Origin: Bacteroidota bacterium
GTDB lineage: Bacteria > Bacteroidota > Bacteroidia > Cytophagales > Cyclobacteriaceae
NCBI GenBank assembly: GCA_016191555.1
Contig: JACPVX010000037.1
Coordinates: forward strand, 116,638-180,637
DNA length: 64,000 bases
Reading direction: 5' to 3'
In this document: piece after piece, positions 17,750-26,062 of the stretch
Position numbering within the stretch: position 1 is the stretch's first letter
Layout: every line of letters starts with the position of its first letter
The notes under the pieces: generated by a model
Seen by the model: only the letters and a program-made list of their open reading frames with translations
Told to the model about the DNA's origin: nothing
Databases searched by the model: none
Translations under genes and position numbers: made by a program

Positions 17750-20701
17750 ATGAAGCTTCTGAAGAAAATCTCGATTGGTGTAGGTATTTTTTTGATTGTA
17801 CTCGTGGCAGCCGCCATGATTTTACCGCGTGTTTTTAAAGATGATATTAAAGCAGCCATCGACAAAGAACTGGCCAAGAGTGTAAATGCTGATGTGGTTT
17901 TTGATGCCAACGATTTTAGCTTAACCATCTTTCGCAATTTCCCCAACATCACCGTAGAGGTACAAAAGCTGGGAGTGTTTAACCGTGCACCGTTTGAAGG
18001 CGTGCATTTGTTTATGGTTGAGCGCTTTGATGTAGAAATTAACTTAGCCGATGTTTTGTTTGGCGATCAACTACGTATCAAGGGTATTACCTTGGTTCGT
18101 CCCAGCATCAATGTAAAAGTATTGAAAGATGGCAGAGCCAATTATGACATTGCCATTCCATCAGCAGATACGGTGAAACAACAACCGGAAGAGCCCAGCA
18201 AGTTTTCTTTTGGTATCGACCATTGGGAAATTGTAGAAGGCGAATTGGTTTATGATGATGCCACCATGCCATACTACATGGCATTGAAAAATCTGAACCA
18301 TACGGGCAGTGGAAATTTTAACGATCAGGCTTTTGATTTGAAGACCAAAACTTCCGCAGATTCTTTAACTGTTGCGTACGGAGGCACAGAATATCTGACA
18401 AACAAACATGCTGAAGTAGAAGCCACGATTGGCATCAGCGAGGCGTATACCAAATATACATTCAAAGAAAACGTATCGAAGCTGAATGACTTTGCCATGA
18501 GTGCGGAAGGATGGGTGAAGTTGAACACCAGTTCGTATGACATGGACTTGTCATTCAAGAGTCCCGCCAATTCATTTAAAAGTTTGCTCTCGCTGGTACC
18601 AGGTATGTACACCAAAGACTTTTCTAAAATTGAAACGAAAGGAGAGCTGGCATTTAATGGTTTTGTAAAAGGCAGTTATTCTGAAAAACAGCTGCCGGCT
18701 TTTAACCTCAGCATGAATGTAAAAGATGGTATGTTCAAGTATCCGGATCTACCCACTGCGGTGAATAACATTGCCATGGATTTAACGGTCGACAACAAAA
18801 CGGGCGTGATTGAAAACACTCTAGTTGACCTGAAAAAACTTCATCTCGATTTTGGTTCGAATCCGGTGGATGCAAAGTTGTTGATTGAGAACCTGAAAGA
18901 CTTTAAAATGAATGCCGATTTGAAAGCCAAATTAAATCTGGCAGAATTGAATAAAATGTTCCCGATGCAAGGATTGGAGATGAAAGGAATCTATGCCATC
19001 GATGCGAAGGCGAATGGCGTATATGACAGCATCCGAAAAATCATTCCAGCAATGGATGTCGCCATGTCGTTGAGCAATGGTTTTGTAAAGGCTTCTCAGG
19101 TTCCGCTTCCATTGGAGGATCTGCACTTTGCGTCCACCATCAAAAACACTTCTGGTAAAATGGCCGAAACCGCCATTGCTGTGAAAGATTTTAACATGAC
19201 TATGGAAGGAGAGAAATTTAGTGGCGAGTTATTATTGCAAAATCTGGAAGATATTACTTGGGATTTGAAAGCTAAAGGTGGTATTGATATTGAAAAGATG
19301 ATGAAAATTTTCCCGGTGGAAGGCATGACGTTGGCCGGAAAAGTCAAAGCCAACATTGAAACGAAAGGAAAGTATTCGGATGTAACTGCAAAGCGCTATG
19401 ATAAATTACCAACGAGCGGTTCGGCTTCATTGAAAGATTTCAGCTTCCAATCAAAAACACTTCCGTACGCTGTTACCATTGCACAGGCCGAAGCAGTCTT
19501 CAATCCACAAAAAATTGAATTGAAAAATACGAACGGAACTATTGGCCGCAGCGATTTCAGCACCGATGGCGCTATTACCAACTACATTGGTTTCGTGTTC
19601 GGCAAAGAAACTATCAAAGGTAATGTCAACTTCCGCTCTTCATTGCTCGATTTGAATGAGTTTATGACTCCATCTGAAGAACCTGCCAAAAAAGATACTG
19701 CCTCTTTCGGTGTAATCCCGATTCCGGCCAACATCGACTTTGTTCTTCACTCAGATATTAAGACTGTAAAGATGATGGACTATACCATCACGAATGCCTT
19801 AGGCGATGTAATTGTAAAAGATGGTGTAGCTAACTTAAGCGGTGTCAACTTTAATATGTTGGGCGGAGCTTTTGCTGTGAATGGTTCTTACAACACTAAA
19901 GATGTTAATCATCCGAAATACGACATGGCACTGAAAATAGAAAACCTTGCCATTCAACAAGCGGCTGCTTCGTTCTCCATTATCAAAACGTACGCACCGA
20001 TTGCGGGATTTGTCAATGGAAAATTCGGAACTGATTTTAAAATTAATGGCGAGTTGGGTCAGGATATGATGCCCAAGATGAACACGGTGAGTGGATCTGG
20101 ACTTATTAAAATTGCCGAAGCAGTGCTTACTAAATCAAATTTCGTTTCCGGACTTACCTCTCTCACCAAATTGAATAACACGGATAATGTAACACTGAAA
20201 GACGTCCTCATGTCGGCATCCATCAGCGATGGACGTCTGAGTGTAAAGCCATTTAACATTAAGTTTGGAAACTACGCTACGACAGTCAGCGGCAGCACAG
20301 GCTTGGACAAATCCATCGACTACACATTGAAGATGAATGTGCCAGCAGGGCAATTAGGATCTCAACTCAATGGATTTTTAAATCCAGGTGCTGCGGCTAA
20401 TTCGGAAGTCACATTACCGATTACATTGGGCGGCACGATGACATCACCTAAGTTTGCTTTGAACAATCAAGAGCAAAAACAGCAAGCGAAAGAGGCGGTT
20501 ACTAATGTGGCAAAAGAAAAAGGCAAAGAAGCAATTCAAGATTTAGCCAAGAATACACCAGCTAAGGATATTGTTAATAATATTTTGGGTGGAGGATCAA
20601 AGAGTGATACGACCAAAGTAAAAGATTCTACCAAAACAGATCCATTGAAAGACGCGTTGCAAAATAAACTGAACAGCTTTTTTAAGAAGAAGAAAAATTA
20701 A
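17750..20701 (+). CDS. AsmA family protein
   Basis: Protein of 983 residues with an N-terminal membrane helix (residues about 7-26) and a long periplasmic part. The first 120 residues hold the AsmA signature layout (DDIKAAIDKELAKSVNADVVF, FRNFPNITVEVQKLGV, RIKGITLVRPSINVKVLKDG). The rest is a long run of beta strands in the repeating-beta-groove style, ending in an AsmA-C-like domain (GSGLIKIAEAVLTKSNFVSG). The last 80 residues are a charged, Lys-rich helical tail. AsmA-like proteins are thought to carry phospholipids between the two membranes. It is a single gene followed by a strong terminator. Confidence 0.88.
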   Translation: MKLLKKISIGVGIFLIVLVAAAMILPRVFKDDIKAAIDKELAKSVNADVVFDANDFSLTIFRNFPNITVEVQKLGVFNRAPFEGVHLFMVERFDVEINLADVLFGDQLRIKGITLVRPSINVKVLKDGRANYDIAIPSADTVKQQPEEPSKFSFGIDHWEIVEGELVYDDATMPYYMALKNLNHTGSGNFNDQAFDLKTKTSADSLTVAYGGTEYLTNKHAEVEATIGISEAYTKYTFKENVSKLNDFAMSAEGWVKLNTSSYDMDLSFKSPANSFKSLLSLVPGMYTKDFSKIETKGELAFNGFVKGSYSEKQLPAFNLSMNVKDGMFKYPDLPTAVNNIAMDLTVDNKTGVIENTLVDLKKLHLDFGSNPVDAKLLIENLKDFKMNADLKAKLNLAELNKMFPMQGLEMKGIYAIDAKANGVYDSIRKIIPAMDVAMSLSNGFVKASQVPLPLEDLHFASTIKNTSGKMAETAIAVKDFNMTMEGEKFSGELLLQNLEDITWDLKAKGGIDIEKMMKIFPVEGMTLAGKVKANIETKGKYSDVTAKRYDKLPTSGSASLKDFSFQSKTLPYAVTIAQAEAVFNPQKIELKNTNGTIGRSDFSTDGAITNYIGFVFGKETIKGNVNFRSSLLDLNEFMTPSEEPAKKDTASFGVIPIPANIDFVLHSDIKTVKMMDYTITNALGDVIVKDGVANLSGVNFNMLGGAFAVNGSYNTKDVNHPKYDMALKIENLAIQQAAASFSIIKTYAPIAGFVNGKFGTDFKINGELGQDMMPKMNTVSGSGLIKIAEAVLTKSNFVSGLTSLTKLNNTDNVTLKDVLMSASISDGRLSVKPFNIKFGNYATTVSGSTGLDKSIDYTLKMNVPAGQLGSQLNGFLNPGAAANSEVTLPITLGGTMTSPKFALNNQEQKQQAKEAVTNVAKEKGKEAIQDLAKNTPAKDIVNNILGGGSKSDTTKVKDSTKTDPLKDALQNKLNSFFKKKKN

Positions 20702-20718
20702 TCTGAAGTGATAAGTCG

Positions 20719-20754
20719 AAAATCCCCGCTGCGTAGAAGTAGCGGGGATTTTTT
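20719..20754. terminator. Bidirectional terminator
   Basis: AAAATCCCCGCT and AGCGGGGATTTT form a 12-bp stem around a 10-base loop, with T-runs on both strands. It lies between the convergent asmA-like gene (ends 20701) and lipoprotein gene (ends 20753), whose stop codon overlaps it by 2 bases. Confidence 0.88.
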
Positions 20755-21301
20755 ATTTCACTTTGTTCAAACGTTCACCGGTAAAAAAGCCTTCTTTAAT
20801 GAGTGCCATCAATTGCTCCGGTGATGGATTGATTTGATAGAATGTATCGTCTTTTCGTTTGATTTCTTTTATTGTTAATTTTTTTCCAAGCTTTTTGAGT
20901 ACTTCCTTTCTCTTCACTTCGTCTTTTAAATCGATCGACATAAATCGAATCGCTCCTGATGGTTCTTGTTGTACGAGGCGCAACACCCATTGCCCTTCTG
21001 ACTTGAAATTGATGAAGTAATAGTTTTGATAAAATTTGATGACGAGTGTGTCGCTGATGGTGCCTCGGTTCAGCCAGTCCTTGTCGTTCTTATCTTTGAA
21101 ATGATAGCCCCACGATTCCACGATGAGTGTGTCAGAAAATTCTCCCGTTGTTTTATCAAAGGTTTGATATACTCCGCGCAAAGCGGGTGGAATTTCTTTT
21201 AAAGGGGCTACTCCTTTGGGCTGTGCTTCGGTGAATGATACCTCCTTGCAGGAGTACAACATCACCGACCAAAAAAGAATCAACGAAAATGTTTTCAACA
21301 T
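20753..21301 (-). CDS. Putative lipoprotein, function unknown
   Basis: Protein of 182 residues read from ATG 21301, giving a typical lipoprotein signal (MLKTFSLILFWSVMLYSC, Cys18). An ATG at 21340 would overlap the preceding gene by ATGA, a usual sign of translational coupling, but would add 13 residues before the signal; either start is possible. The mature part holds mixed strands (IVESWGYHFKDKNDKDWLN, FYQNYYFINFKSEGQWVLRL) and a C-terminal helix. No family is recognised. It is the last gene of the minus-strand operon beginning with the acyl-CoA dehydrogenase, but its sequence shows no link with CoA chemistry. Confidence 0.65.
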   Translation of the reverse strand: MLKTFSLILFWSVMLYSCKEVSFTEAQPKGVAPLKEIPPALRGVYQTFDKTTGEFSDTLIVESWGYHFKDKNDKDWLNRGTISDTLVIKFYQNYYFINFKSEGQWVLRLVQQEPSGAIRFMSIDLKDEVKRKEVLKKLGKKLTIKEIKRKDDTFYQINPSPEQLMALIKEGFFTGERLNKVK

Positions 21302-21336
21302 AACCTTTCTAAAATGAATTCGGTGATTGTATACGA

Positions 21337-22221
21337 TCATGACAATAAAAAGTCACTGTTTTTATAGGCCGGATTCGGGTGTTTGTAAAAACCTTCTCCG
21401 GATTTTTCACCCAATTTGCCTTGATCAACATACGTCTTCAGCAGAGCGGCAAATGCTTTGGACGCACCATCAGGGCGATCTTTCGTAACGTGCCAGGCGG
21501 TGTCAAGCCCGATGTTATCCAAAATCCCGAAAGGCCCCATTTGCATATTGAAGTTCACCATCCATGATTTGTCAATATCTTCAATCGATCCGATGTCGTG
21601 CGTTTTTAATTTGCCGGCCGCTCCAATCAACGCCATCAACATAAAGTTAAAAATATACCCGGGCGATTCTTTTTTTACCAACACGGGCACTTGGTTGAGC
21701 TTCTTTCCAAAATCTTGTAAAAGTGGTATAAGTTCTTCTGAAGTTGTCGGATGGGGCATGATGTCGACTACACGTGCAGTGAACACATCATGAAAATGAA
21801 AAGCACAAAACTTTTCCGGCCGACCGGAAATATGAGCGAATTGAGAAGGCAAAAGATACGAAGTGTTGGTGGTGAAAATAGTTTTAGCGGGAGCTAATTC
21901 GCCAAATTGTTTCCACACCTTTTCTTTGATGGATACTTCCTCTGTCACGCTTTCGCTGACGATATCTGCATCAGCAACCGCACGATGCGGATCGGTGGTG
22001 AATTGAAGGCGCGCGAAAATTTCTGGCTTCGCATCTTCTTTGACCATGCCCATCTTCACCGCATAGCGCAACACCTTCTCCATCACCTTTTGTGATTGTT
22101 GCAAGGCACTTTCGTGAATATCATACACCGTAACTTGATAGCCCGAGATTGCCGCTTGTAATCCGATGCGGCTACCCAACGTGCCGGCACCGAGGATGAG
22201 AACATTTTTTAGTGATACCAT
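21337..22221 (-). CDS. 3-hydroxyacyl-CoA dehydrogenase
   Basis: Protein of 294 residues, the length of a monofunctional NAD+-dependent 3-hydroxyacyl-CoA dehydrogenase. The Rossmann motif is LILGAGTLGSRIG near residue 8, and Asp34 of VYDIHES binds the ribose. The catalytic His lies in FCAFHFHDVF, followed by VVDIMPHP where classical enzymes have VEV, so Asp stands in the place of the catalytic Glu. ELIPLLQDFGKKLNQVPVLV and SPGYIFNFMLMALIGAA match the C-terminal domain. It would oxidise a 3-hydroxyacyl-CoA to a 3-ketoacyl-CoA. It follows the APH-like kinase gene in one operon, with a palindrome in between. Confidence 0.88.
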   Translation of the reverse strand: MVSLKNVLILGAGTLGSRIGLQAAISGYQVTVYDIHESALQQSQKVMEKVLRYAVKMGMVKEDAKPEIFARLQFTTDPHRAVADADIVSESVTEEVSIKEKVWKQFGELAPAKTIFTTNTSYLLPSQFAHISGRPEKFCAFHFHDVFTARVVDIMPHPTTSEELIPLLQDFGKKLNQVPVLVKKESPGYIFNFMLMALIGAAGKLKTHDIGSIEDIDKSWMVNFNMQMGPFGILDNIGLDTAWHVTKDRPDGASKAFAALLKTYVDQGKLGEKSGEGFYKHPNPAYKNSDFLLS

Positions 22222-22224
22222 ATC

Positions 22225-22296
22225 TTAATTCGTTAATTCGATGATTTGTTAATTCGGTAATTAACTCATCAACGAATTATCAAATTAACGAATTAA
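22225..22296. repeat. Long AT-rich imperfect palindrome
   Basis: TTAATTCGTTAATT (22225-22238) pairs perfectly with 22283-22296, and the arms go on pairing inward for roughly another 14 bases with G-T pairs. It lies between two genes of one operon and encodes the last codons and stop of the APH-like kinase (Asn-Ser-Leu-Ile-stop). It may be a mobile palindrome or an mRNA-stabilising or attenuating hairpin. A related element is at 63487-63577. Confidence 0.7.
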
Positions 22297-23329
22297 AAAT
22301 TGCTTTCCTCGCATTCTCCGCACAGGCTTTGATCACGAAGAGGAGCGAAGCGAAACGCGGGTCTTGGGTGTGGCCTTGTTTGTAGCGATGATAAATCTGT
22401 TGGCAGATGACAGCTACTTTGAAGGAGCCAAAGGCATAATAAAACACGATGTCATTAATAGGCGTGTTTGACTTCTCAGAATAGTATTGAGCCATCTCAT
22501 GACGTGTCATGCTGCCGGGCATCCAAGTGAGATTGAAAGGTTTGAGCGCATCAGCATCATTCGCCTCTGCCCAATAAGCGAGCGATGTGCCCAGGTCCAT
22601 CAACGGATCGCCCACAGTCGCCATTTCCCAATCAAGGATTGCTTTGATTTCAGTAAGGCGATCGGCATTGAGTACGAGGTTGTCGTATTTGTAATCGTTG
22701 TGGATGAAACTGACACGCTTAGATTGCGGAATATTCTTTTGCATCCACTCCGCAGTTTCATTCATGGCCGCGATGTCGTCTGTTTGTGCGTTGAAGTAGC
22801 GCTTCGTCCATCCTTCTACTTGTCGCTGTACATAGCCTTCAGGTTTACCAAGTTGATGCAATCCGGTTTTTTGAACATCTAATTGATGCAGTTGCACCAA
22901 TTGATCAATGGCGGATTTTGATAGTTGATGAAATGTGGGGGCTTCGATCGTCATTCCCTTGGGAACACGGTTACGCAGAATTACGCCATGCACTCTTTTC
23001 ATCAGATAGAACTTCGCTCCGATTACATACTCTTCCTCACAAAATAGAACCGGCTCCGGCACTTTGTTGAACCCGGCTTTGTGCAAGAGCAAGAGCACAT
23101 TGTATTCGCGTTCCATATCGTGAGCCGACTTGATGTTGGCACCGAAAGGAGGCCTGCGAAGAATAAAATCTTCTTGACCGGTTTGAATGAGATAGGTAAG
23201 ATTGGAATAGCCGCTGGGAAACTGTTGAATCGTGATTTCGCTGGCAAGCCCTTTCGCCTTCAGAAAAGCGATTAAGTTTTCAGTGTTTAACTCTTCGCCT
23301 TGGCGAATGTGAGCGGGTTGGTCGAGCAT
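22280..23329 (-). CDS. APH-like phosphotransferase (ACAD10/11 kinase-domain type)
   Basis: Protein of 349 residues read from ATG 23329; a TTG at 23350 would overlap the toxin gene. It has the aminoglycoside phosphotransferase-like kinase fold: a nucleotide loop (FPSGYSNLTYLI), the RRPP strand typical of the ACAD10/ACAD11 N-terminal domain, the catalytic loop FIHNDYKYDNLVLN (Asp base, Asn for metal) and the metal-binding ILDWEMATVGDP. In mammals this domain is fused to an acyl-CoA dehydrogenase and phosphorylates 4-hydroxyacyl-CoAs; in Pseudomonas putida LvaA does the same in levulinate catabolism. An acyl-CoA dehydrogenase is in the same operon here, which supports that role. It is unlikely to be a drug-resistance enzyme. 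Confidence 0.88.
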   Translation of the reverse strand: MLDQPAHIRQGEELNTENLIAFLKAKGLASEITIQQFPSGYSNLTYLIQTGQEDFILRRPPFGANIKSAHDMEREYNVLLLLHKAGFNKVPEPVLFCEEEYVIGAKFYLMKRVHGVILRNRVPKGMTIEAPTFHQLSKSAIDQLVQLHQLDVQKTGLHQLGKPEGYVQRQVEGWTKRYFNAQTDDIAAMNETAEWMQKNIPQSKRVSFIHNDYKYDNLVLNADRLTEIKAILDWEMATVGDPLMDLGTSLAYWAEANDADALKPFNLTWMPGSMTRHEMAQYYSEKSNTPINDIVFYYAFGSFKVAVICQQIYHRYKQGHTQDPRFASLLFVIKACAENARKAIFNSLI

Positions 23330-23343
23330 GGCTGGCGTTTTTT

Positions 23344-23736
23344 CTACCAACTTTTCACTTTTAATTTATCAATTAATTTAAAGTGAGAATCATTTGAAAT
23401 AAGAGTTAGTTGGTGTTGCTTTGCTAATGATGCAATCCAGATATCGTTAGTGGGAATTGGTTTGCCTTTCTTAAAAAGAGATGCTACAATCTCACCATAG
23501 TATCGGCTTGTTTCTACATCAACCGATAGAGTACTTCCTTGGTTAATAAACTCTTCCAACATCTTTAAATGCTTATTGCGATTTGTCACACGATTTACCC
23601 CTACATAAAGTTCGCCCACTACAATTGTTGGAATATAGAAAACAGACTGACTATTGAGTTTATCAACAAGGGGCTTATCGCCACCAAAGATTCTGATAAT
23701 AATATTTGTATCAAGTAAAATATTACCTCCAATCAT
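23344..23736 (-). CDS. PIN-domain toxin, VapC-like
   Basis: Protein of 130 residues read from ATG 23736 (a GTG at 23754 is also in frame). The PIN nuclease active-site acids are all visible: Asp in ILLDTNIII, Glu in VVGELYVG, Asp in PTNDIWIAS and Asp in LISNDSHF. VapC-type toxins cut specific RNAs, often tRNA, when their antitoxin is degraded. Its start overlaps the end of the antitoxin gene by 14 bases, the usual order and coupling of vapBC pairs. Its stop lies 14 bases before the kinase start. The pair lies inside a metabolic operon, transcribed with it. Confidence 0.88.
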   Translation of the reverse strand: MIGGNILLDTNIIIRIFGGDKPLVDKLNSQSVFYIPTIVVGELYVGVNRVTNRNKHLKMLEEFINQGSTLSVDVETSRYYGEIVASLFKKGKPIPTNDIWIASLAKQHQLTLISNDSHFKLIDKLKVKSW

Positions 23737-23947
23737 TCGGGTCAATTTTTTCACTACTCTCAGCGATTGCTTTTTTAATCTGCGCGATTTCTTTTGGGCT
23801 CATTACGCCTACAAAATCGTAGATGGATAACGCTTTCTTCTTCTTTTTAGATTTTTTGATGACCTTTTCAAGTTCTGTCAAAGTGGAGTCGCTTTGCAGC
23901 TTTAAAACGTCTTCAATTAACTGAATTTTTCTAGATTCCCTTACCAT
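23723..23947 (-). CDS. Antitoxin of the PIN-domain toxin
   Basis: Protein of 74 residues, charged and helical (RKIQLIEDVLKLQSDSTLTE, then a KKSKKKKK run). The C-terminal half (YDFVGVMSPKEIAQIKKAIA) is the likely toxin-neutralising part, with a probable DNA-contacting N-terminal half. No classical AbrB or RHH motif is clear. Assignment as antitoxin rests on its size and the 14-base overlap with the VapC-like gene. It starts 17 bases after the acyl-CoA dehydrogenase stop, so it is very likely read from the same mRNA, in addition to any promoter of its own. Confidence 0.75.
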   Translation of the reverse strand: MVRESRKIQLIEDVLKLQSDSTLTELEKVIKKSKKKKKALSIYDFVGVMSPKEIAQIKKAIAESSEKIDPNDWR

Positions 23948-23964
23948 AAAATAAAGGTAAATGT

Positions 23965-25176
23965 TTAATCTGAAATACCCATACCATACCCCTTCAATAT
24001 CGATTTGGCCAACGATACCTTATGCACTTCATCGGGGCCATCGTAGATGCGCGCACCTCGCTCGTGTCGGTACCAAAATGACAACAGCGTATCATCAGTG
24101 ATGCCCAAAGCACCATGCACCTGAATGGCCTTGTCCAATGTTTTCATCAGCACATTGGCCACGAAAAATTTAATGGTCGAGATTTCTTCTTTGGCAGCCT
24201 TGGCTCCATTCTTCTCCATTGAGTAAGCTGTGTGTAAAACCATCAGTCGGGCGGCATTTATGTTCGCTCGGCATTCGGCAATCCACGCCTGAATAATTTG
24301 TTGCTGACCCAAATAGCGATTGTCGCTCAACTTGCGCGTAGCCGCACGTGAACACATTAGGTCAAAAGCGCGTTCGCAAATTCCGATCCATCGCATGCAA
24401 TGATGAATACGACCCGGACCCAATCGAACTTGTGCTAGTGCAAACCCTTGGCCTTCTTCTCCAATCCGATTGGTGACGGGAACTTTGCAATTGGTAAACC
24501 GAACTTCCGCGTGACTAAAATAATCTTCACCCGCTTCGCCCATGATGGGAATGTTACGCTCCAGTTTAAAGCCGGGATTATCTAGCGGCACGAGAATCAT
24601 ACTCGCTCGTAAGTACGGATTTGGATTCGTTGTATCTGTTACTGCCATCACGATGGTGAAATTTGCACCATCGGCAGCCGTGGTAAACCATTTATGTCCG
24701 TTGATAACGTATAGGTCGCCTTCGCGAATGGCAGTGGTTGCCATGTTCACCGGATTAGATCCGGCAAACTCCGGCTCTGTCATAGCAAAGCACGAACGGA
24801 TGTCGCCATTCATGAGCGGATGTAAGTATTTTTTCTTCAAATCCGCAGAGGCAAATTGATGCATCAACTCCATGTTGCCGATATCGGGGGCATTGCAATT
24901 GAAAATCAAATGACCGAGAGGTGATGTACCCAGAACTTCACTGACTTGTGCGAACTCCATCAAGTTGAGACCAATACCTCCTTCTTCTGGTGAAAGATGC
25001 GGAGCAAATAGTTTTTGTTCTTTTGCCTTTTGGCGCAAGTCTTTGACGATGGAAAGCGATTGTTTAAATGGCTTTGTGATGATGCCCAACTCGATGGGAT
25101 ACACCTCCTTTTCCAAGAAGTTCTTGTAAAGCGGTAAGAGTTGCTTTAATCGTTCGGTCAGAAATAGTTCAGTCAT
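23965..25176 (-). CDS. Acyl-CoA dehydrogenase (ACAD11-like)
   Basis: Protein of 403 residues, the standard length. FAD and substrate motifs are present: CFAMTEPEFAGSNP near residue 125, NGHKWFTTAADGANFTIVMA, LGPGRIHHCMRWIGICERAF and the C-terminal QVHGALGITDDTLLSFWYRH with RIYDGPDEVH. The RIHHCMRWIG segment and GPDEVH end are as in the ACAD10/ACAD11 branch, which removes a phosphorylated 4-hydroxy group from acyl-CoAs rather than doing ordinary dehydrogenation. It is the first gene of the minus-strand operon with the toxin-antitoxin pair, APH-like kinase and 3-hydroxyacyl-CoA dehydrogenase. An ordinary acyl-CoA dehydrogenase role remains possible. Confidence 0.9.
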   Translation of the reverse strand: MTELFLTERLKQLLPLYKNFLEKEVYPIELGIITKPFKQSLSIVKDLRQKAKEQKLFAPHLSPEEGGIGLNLMEFAQVSEVLGTSPLGHLIFNCNAPDIGNMELMHQFASADLKKKYLHPLMNGDIRSCFAMTEPEFAGSNPVNMATTAIREGDLYVINGHKWFTTAADGANFTIVMAVTDTTNPNPYLRASMILVPLDNPGFKLERNIPIMGEAGEDYFSHAEVRFTNCKVPVTNRIGEEGQGFALAQVRLGPGRIHHCMRWIGICERAFDLMCSRAATRKLSDNRYLGQQQIIQAWIAECRANINAARLMVLHTAYSMEKNGAKAAKEEISTIKFFVANVLMKTLDKAIQVHGALGITDDTLLSFWYRHERGARIYDGPDEVHKVSLAKSILKGYGMGISD

Positions 25177-25366
25177 GAAAGTGCTTTTTGAAAGTTATGA
25201 ATTTTAGAGGAATTGCGGGTTTGGTTTGGTATAAAGTTTTAATGTGTCGGGTATTGGTTGAATTTTTCTTTTGCGACAAATGCAGGAAACCACAAAGTGA
25301 TGAGACATCACCCATCAAAAAAGAGACCTCTTATTTCCAAATTTTAATTAGATTGCCCGACTGAAG

Positions 25367-25873
25367 ATGAAGCGAATCGTTGCCATAGGTTTCTTAGTCG
25401 TGCTTGCCCTACAATTCGTAGGTTTCTATGCCTACTTTGGCTCACGCTTGCTGGCCATTCGTCAGGAGATGCGAGCAGCCTTAGCTGTTCTGCCAGAGGA
25501 AAAGCTTGAGAAGATTGTTATATCTGCCGATGAATTCAAAAAGTTAGACACGGAAGAACACGAGATCGAACTTGCCGACAAAATGTATGACATCTCCAGA
25601 ATAGTGAAGAGCGATGATGTTTATATTTTATTTGCCTTGCACGATGAACATGAGGACAGCTTGCTCTCGTTGTTGGATGAGATGATCAAGCGCTCGACTA
25701 ATGATAAAAAACCAGTGCCTTCGCAGCTAGGACAATTTTTTGCGCTTGTGTTTATTCCAACTCAAATCAGTTTTAGTTTCTATCATTCTGAAAGTATTTT
25801 TTCACCCACCGAATACATCAACTCTTATCAGTCGGTTGCCCTTTCTATTCAAGCCCCACCACCTTGGGCTTAA
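25367..25873 (+). CDS. Membrane-anchored protein, function unknown
   Basis: Protein of 168 residues with one N-terminal membrane helix (residues about 4-24; no obvious cleavage site) and an exported domain. The middle contains acidic and His residues (EEHEIELADKMYDISRIV, LHDEHEDS) that could bind a metal, and the end is a hydrophobic strand region closing with APPPWA. I do not recognise the family. It lies 189 bases before a TonB-dependent receptor gene on the same strand, so a link to the metal or heme uptake system is possible but not shown. Confidence 0.6.
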   Translation: MKRIVAIGFLVVLALQFVGFYAYFGSRLLAIRQEMRAALAVLPEEKLEKIVISADEFKKLDTEEHEIELADKMYDISRIVKSDDVYILFALHDEHEDSLLSLLDEMIKRSTNDKKPVPSQLGQFFALVFIPTQISFSFYHSESIFSPTEYINSYQSVALSIQAPPPWA

Positions 25874-26062
25874 GTCAATTCAAATCTCCCACTGTATTCT
25901 AAGGATACACTGGCTAGTTTTAACTTAATAATCAAAAATCAATTCGCGGTTATTTTGGCGAACATCCTTGCCTACCTAATCACAATTGCATTTTGAATCC
26001 ATATGACAGATGAAATTCGCTGATTATATGTATTCACTGAATTAAACTTTATTTCAAAAAAG

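Noticed and set aside
22280..23329. Aminoglycoside resistance gene
   Set aside because: The kinase carries the motifs of the ACAD10/11-type group and lies in an acyl-CoA operon, so drug resistance is not a sensible call.
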